From the NCBI RefSeq assembly GCF_017352375.1, contig NZ_JAFEVR010000003.1:1-64000 (forward strand): 64,000 bases of DNA, in the 5' to 3' direction. Made by a program: the position numbers and the translations under genes. The notes under the pieces are model-generated. The model saw nothing but the letters and a program-made list of their open reading frames with translations. It had not been told where the DNA came from and searched no databases. The stretch's first letter is position 1. Each line of letters opens with the position of its first letter. Below are positions 61,195 to 64,000 of the stretch, piece after piece. Origin of the DNA: Mycolicibacterium sp. S2-37 (GTDB taxonomy: Bacteria > Actinomycetota > Actinomycetes > Mycobacteriales > Mycobacteriaceae).

Positions 61195-62802
61195 ATGACT
61201 GCTGCGGAGAATCCGGTCAAACGGACCGACGTCGACAAGGCGCTGCTCGGCAGCGCAACCTATCGCAGCCTGGGTGAGCAGCGACTGTCGCCCAGGGAAG
61301 AGCGATTCGAAAAGGGCCGGCGCACAGTCGGGCTCTTCCTCGCTCCCATCGTCACGATCGTGTTCCTGGTCCTGCCGCTGGACATCCCGCCGCAGCAGCA
61401 GACCCTGGCCGCAGTCCTGCTCGGCGTGATCGTGCTGTGGGTCACCGAGGCGGTGCCCATCCCCATCGGCGGGTTGCTCGGCGTCGCGGTCGTGGTCTTT
61501 CTGGGTGTGGCACCCGTTGACGACGTCCTTGGACCGTTCGGTTCGTCAACGGTGTTCACCTTCATCGGAGCGTTCATCCTCGCGCAGGCGATGCTCAAGC
61601 ACGGGCTCGCCCGACGGTTCGCCTTTCGGATCCTCGCGCTGCCCCGCGTCGGACAGTCGACCACGGGCGTGATCATCGCGTTCGGGGCGATCACGAGCCT
61701 CCTTTCGGCTTTTGTTTCCAACACCGCCACTGTCGCCATGTTGCTGCCCACCGCGTTGGGGATTCTCGGCGTCATCGCGAAACTGCTTCAGGCACAGGGC
61801 AAGGTTGCCGACGACTTCGACCCGCTGCGCCTTAAGGTCGGCGCGGCGATCATGCTGATGCTGGCCTATTCCGCCAGCGTCGGCGGCCTGCTGACGCCGG
61901 TCGGCAGCCCGCCCAACCTCATCGGTCGCGGTCTGATCGAAGAGGCCACTGGTGAGCGCATCAGCTTCGGCCAGTGGCTGGTATTGGCGGCGCCGATCTG
62001 TCTGCTGATGTTCGCCGTGCTCGCCTTCGTGCTGCTCAAACTCAACAAGCCGGAGATCAGGCGCATCGAGGGCGTCGCTGAATACGTTGCGAGCGAGCGC
62101 CAGAAGCTTGGCTCACTGAGCCGCGCGGAAAAGAACACGCTCATCGCCTTCGGAACCACCGTGGCGCTGTGGATCTTCCCCGGCCTCATCGCACTGATCT
62201 TCGGTAATGACTCCGATGTCTACTCCACGGTGAGCGACCGACTCGACGAAGGCACCGTCGCCGTCTTCGGCGCCGCGCTGCTGTTCCTGCTGCCGACCGA
62301 CTGGGGCACCCGCGAATTCACCCTGCGGTGGAAGGACGCAGCGGCGATCGACTGGGGCACCATCGTGCTGTTCGGCACGGGCATCATCTTCGGATCGCTG
62401 CTCGCCGACACCGGCCTCGCCGAGACCATCGGGAACTCGGTCGCCGAATCCCTCGGCCTGACAAGCGTCGTCGCGATCACGATCTTTGCCGTCCTGCTCG
62501 CCATCGTCGTCTCGGAGACGACGAGCAACACCGCGTCGGCGGCGGTCGTCGTGCCCATCATCATCCCGGTCGCGGTGGCCGCGGGCGTCAACCCCTTCAT
62601 CCCCGCTCTGGCAGCCACGTTCGCCGCGTCGTTCGGCTTCATGCTGCCCGTGTCCACGCCGCAGAACGCCATCGTCTACGGGTCCGGCGCGGTGAAAATC
62701 ACCACGATGATCCGGTCAGGCATCACCTTCGACATCGCGGGTGCAATCCTGATCATCGTGCTCCTGCCGATCATGATCGCAGTGTTGGGACTCGGCTCAT
62801 GA
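61195..62802 (+). CDS. DASS (SLC13) dicarboxylate transporter
   Basis: 535 residues, about 12 membrane segments. The two DASS signature hairpins are visible: SNTATVAMLLPTALG near 175 and TTSNTASAAVVVPIII near 430, with TPVGSPPNLIG between them. The family imports succinate, malate, tartrate or related anions, normally with sodium. Its stop overlaps the ATG of the dehydrogenase gene, so transporter and enzyme are made together. Confidence 0.88.
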   Translation: MTAAENPVKRTDVDKALLGSATYRSLGEQRLSPREERFEKGRRTVGLFLAPIVTIVFLVLPLDIPPQQQTLAAVLLGVIVLWVTEAVPIPIGGLLGVAVVVFLGVAPVDDVLGPFGSSTVFTFIGAFILAQAMLKHGLARRFAFRILALPRVGQSTTGVIIAFGAITSLLSAFVSNTATVAMLLPTALGILGVIAKLLQAQGKVADDFDPLRLKVGAAIMLMLAYSASVGGLLTPVGSPPNLIGRGLIEEATGERISFGQWLVLAAPICLLMFAVLAFVLLKLNKPEIRRIEGVAEYVASERQKLGSLSRAEKNTLIAFGTTVALWIFPGLIALIFGNDSDVYSTVSDRLDEGTVAVFGAALLFLLPTDWGTREFTLRWKDAAAIDWGTIVLFGTGIIFGSLLADTGLAETIGNSVAESLGLTSVVAITIFAVLLAIVVSETTSNTASAAVVVPIIIPVAVAAGVNPFIPALAATFAASFGFMLPVSTPQNAIVYGSGAVKITTMIRSGITFDIAGAILIIVLLPIMIAVLGLGS

Positions 62803-63851
62803 GCCCACAGCACATCGCGGTGATCCCCGGCGACGGTATCGGCGGTGACGTCATCGACTCGGCGCGTGCTGTGCTCGACGCCGTGTCTGCAAAGCACCAC
62901 ATAGACCTCGCGTACGAGGAGTTCGACTGGTCGTGTCAGCGCTACCAGCGCGAGGGCTCGATGATGCCGGCGGACGGGATCGACACGCTGCGCGCGTTCG
63001 ATGCCATCCTGCTGGGCGCGGTCGGATGGCCGGGTGTGCCCGACCACATATCGCTGTGGGGACTGCTCATTCCCATTCGCCGCGCGTTCCGCCAATACGT
63101 GAACCTGCGGCCGATCCGCGTCTTCAACGGCGTGCGCAGTCCGCTGCGGGATGCCACGGAGGTCGATTTCGTGGTGGTGCGGGAAAACGTCGAGGGCGAG
63201 TACAGCGAGATCGGCGGTCGCCTCAACCGCGGCTTCCCCGACGAGATGGCGGTCCAGGAGTCGGTGTTCACCCGCGTGGGTGTGAGTCGCATCGCTGACT
63301 ACGCCTTCGAGCTCGCCGCAACCCGTCGCGGCTACGTCACCTCGGCCACCAAGTCCAACGGCATCGTCCATACTCTGCCGTTCTGGGACGAGGTGGTCGC
63401 CGAACGCGCAGCGCAGCATCCCAATATCCACTTCGACAGCGAGCACATCGACGCGCTTGCCGCCAAGTTCGTGCTCCAGCCCGGGCGTTTCGACGTCGTG
63501 GTCGGCTCGAACCTGTTCGGCGACATCCTCTCCGACCTCGCGGCGGCGGTGGCGGGCTCGATCGGCATCGCGCCGTCGGCGAATCTCGACCCGACGAAGC
63601 ACTATCCGTCGATGTTCGAACCGGTGCACGGATCCGCGCCTGACATCGCCGGACGGAATGTCGCCAATCCGGTCGGCGCCGTCTGGTCGGCGGCGCTCAT
63701 GCTCGACCACCTCGGCCACGCAGCAGCGGCTGCCGACGTCATGTCGGCGATCGAACGCACACTGGCGCAGCCGCAGACCCGCACCCGTGACCTCGGCGGT
63801 CAGGCGTCCACCACGCAGGTCACCGAGTCGCTGATCGGGCACCTCCGCTGA
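62799..63851 (+). CDS. D-malate/tartrate dehydrogenase (DmlA/TtuC family)
   Basis: 350 residues of the isocitrate/isopropylmalate dehydrogenase superfamily, decarboxylating branch. IAVIPGDGIG, GAVGWPGVPDHISLWGLLIPIRRAF, QYVNLRPIRVF, VVRENVEGEYSEIGGR (catalytic Tyr), TSATKSNG (catalytic Lys) and SNLFGDILSDLAAAVAGSIGIAPSAN identify the D-malate/tartrate type rather than LeuB. Product from D-malate would be pyruvate plus CO2 with NADH. ATGA-coupled to the DASS transporter. Confidence 0.87.
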   Translation: MSPQHIAVIPGDGIGGDVIDSARAVLDAVSAKHHIDLAYEEFDWSCQRYQREGSMMPADGIDTLRAFDAILLGAVGWPGVPDHISLWGLLIPIRRAFRQYVNLRPIRVFNGVRSPLRDATEVDFVVVRENVEGEYSEIGGRLNRGFPDEMAVQESVFTRVGVSRIADYAFELAATRRGYVTSATKSNGIVHTLPFWDEVVAERAAQHPNIHFDSEHIDALAAKFVLQPGRFDVVVGSNLFGDILSDLAAAVAGSIGIAPSANLDPTKHYPSMFEPVHGSAPDIAGRNVANPVGAVWSAALMLDHLGHAAAAADVMSAIERTLAQPQTRTRDLGGQASTTQVTESLIGHLR

Positions 63852-63885
63852 CCGGGTCAGCCTGACTCTGCGGCACACTGGGCAC

Positions 63886-64000
63886 ATGGTCGATCAACGG
63901 GCACCCGCGCCGGATCACTCTGCTCCACTGTGCCTGGGCGTGCTGGCCGGCGACGGCATCGGGCCCGAGATCGTCACCGCCACAGTGCAGATCACCGAGC
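63886..64000 (+). CDS. isocitrate/isopropylmalate dehydrogenase family, partial
   Basis: Only the first 38 codons are present before the window ends. VLAGDGIGPEIVTATVQITE is the N-terminal GDGIGPE cofactor-region signature of this dehydrogenase superfamily. It begins 34 bp after the D-malate dehydrogenase gene and is a second, distinct member of the family, so the transporter locus may encode two hydroxyacid dehydrogenases. Confidence 0.75.
   Translation, partial: MVDQRAPAPDHSAPLCLGVLAGDGIGPEIVTATVQITE

Overview
The window looks like chromosomal DNA of a fast-growing environmental mycobacterium (Mycolicibacterium or close relative). Signs seen in the sequence are uniformly high GC, many leaderless genes in which a TANNNT -10 box lies 6-7 nt before an ATG/GTG, and typical mycobacterial families: Nei2-type glycosylase, Arr rifamycin ADP-ribosyltransferase, DUF5313, F420/flavin LLM oxidoreductases, a P450 and an MbcTA-like RES toxin module. 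No rRNA, tRNA, CRISPR array, prophage or intact insertion sequence was found. The assignment to genus is inference.

Layout. 0-10 kb: a repeat-rich secreted protein, a MOSC protein and an L,D-transpeptidase-fold protein, then a divergent carotenoid-tailoring cluster (CrtU-like and CruF leftwards; CruG-like glycosyltransferase and CrtI/CrtD-like desaturase rightwards), a CDP-alcohol phosphatidyltransferase, a YihY/BrkB membrane protein and an SDR. 10-20 kb: a GGDEF protein, a P450 divergent from TetR-SDR, Nei2, a type II NADH dehydrogenase-like enzyme, an S4 protein, a Gly-rich lipoprotein and a second GGDEF paralogue. 20-32 kb: small secreted proteins, a DGPF/YCII protein with an ECF42-type sigma factor, an FKBP lipoprotein, Arr, a TetR-controlled DUF1772/DUF4267 pair, PhoD, a RES/antitoxin module, and hydrolase and SRPBCC genes.

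32-50 kb is an accessory region: LysR-LLM, SDR, TetR divergent from an FAD monooxygenase-MFS pair, an apolipoprotein N-acyltransferase homologue near a TetR with twin operators, about 1 kb of low-coding DNA, another TetR with tandem palindromes followed by a broken nitroreductase, a ketopantoate-reductase-like enzyme, TetR divergent from SDR, an MFS exporter, and TetR. Many short regulator-enzyme units with clear palindromic operators suggest repeated acquisition of small catabolic or efflux cassettes.

50-64 kb: a five-gene membrane/coiled-coil operon ending in DUF1206; an amidohydrolase divergent from a Rieske oxygenase-TetR-LLM monooxygenase operon; dodecin; two related secreted proteins; an APH-fold kinase; an OhrR-like MarR regulator with DUF5313; a small gene with an in-frame TGA; and a DASS dicarboxylate transporter overlapping a D-malate/tartrate dehydrogenase, followed by the start of a second enzyme of that dehydrogenase family cut by the window end.

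Working together: the carotenoid genes plausibly aromatise one end of a carotene and hydrate, desaturate and glycosylate the other. The DASS-dehydrogenase pair plausibly imports and oxidises a C4 dicarboxylate. The Rieske, LLM and amidohydrolase genes plausibly degrade an unidentified amide or aromatic substrate under TetR control.
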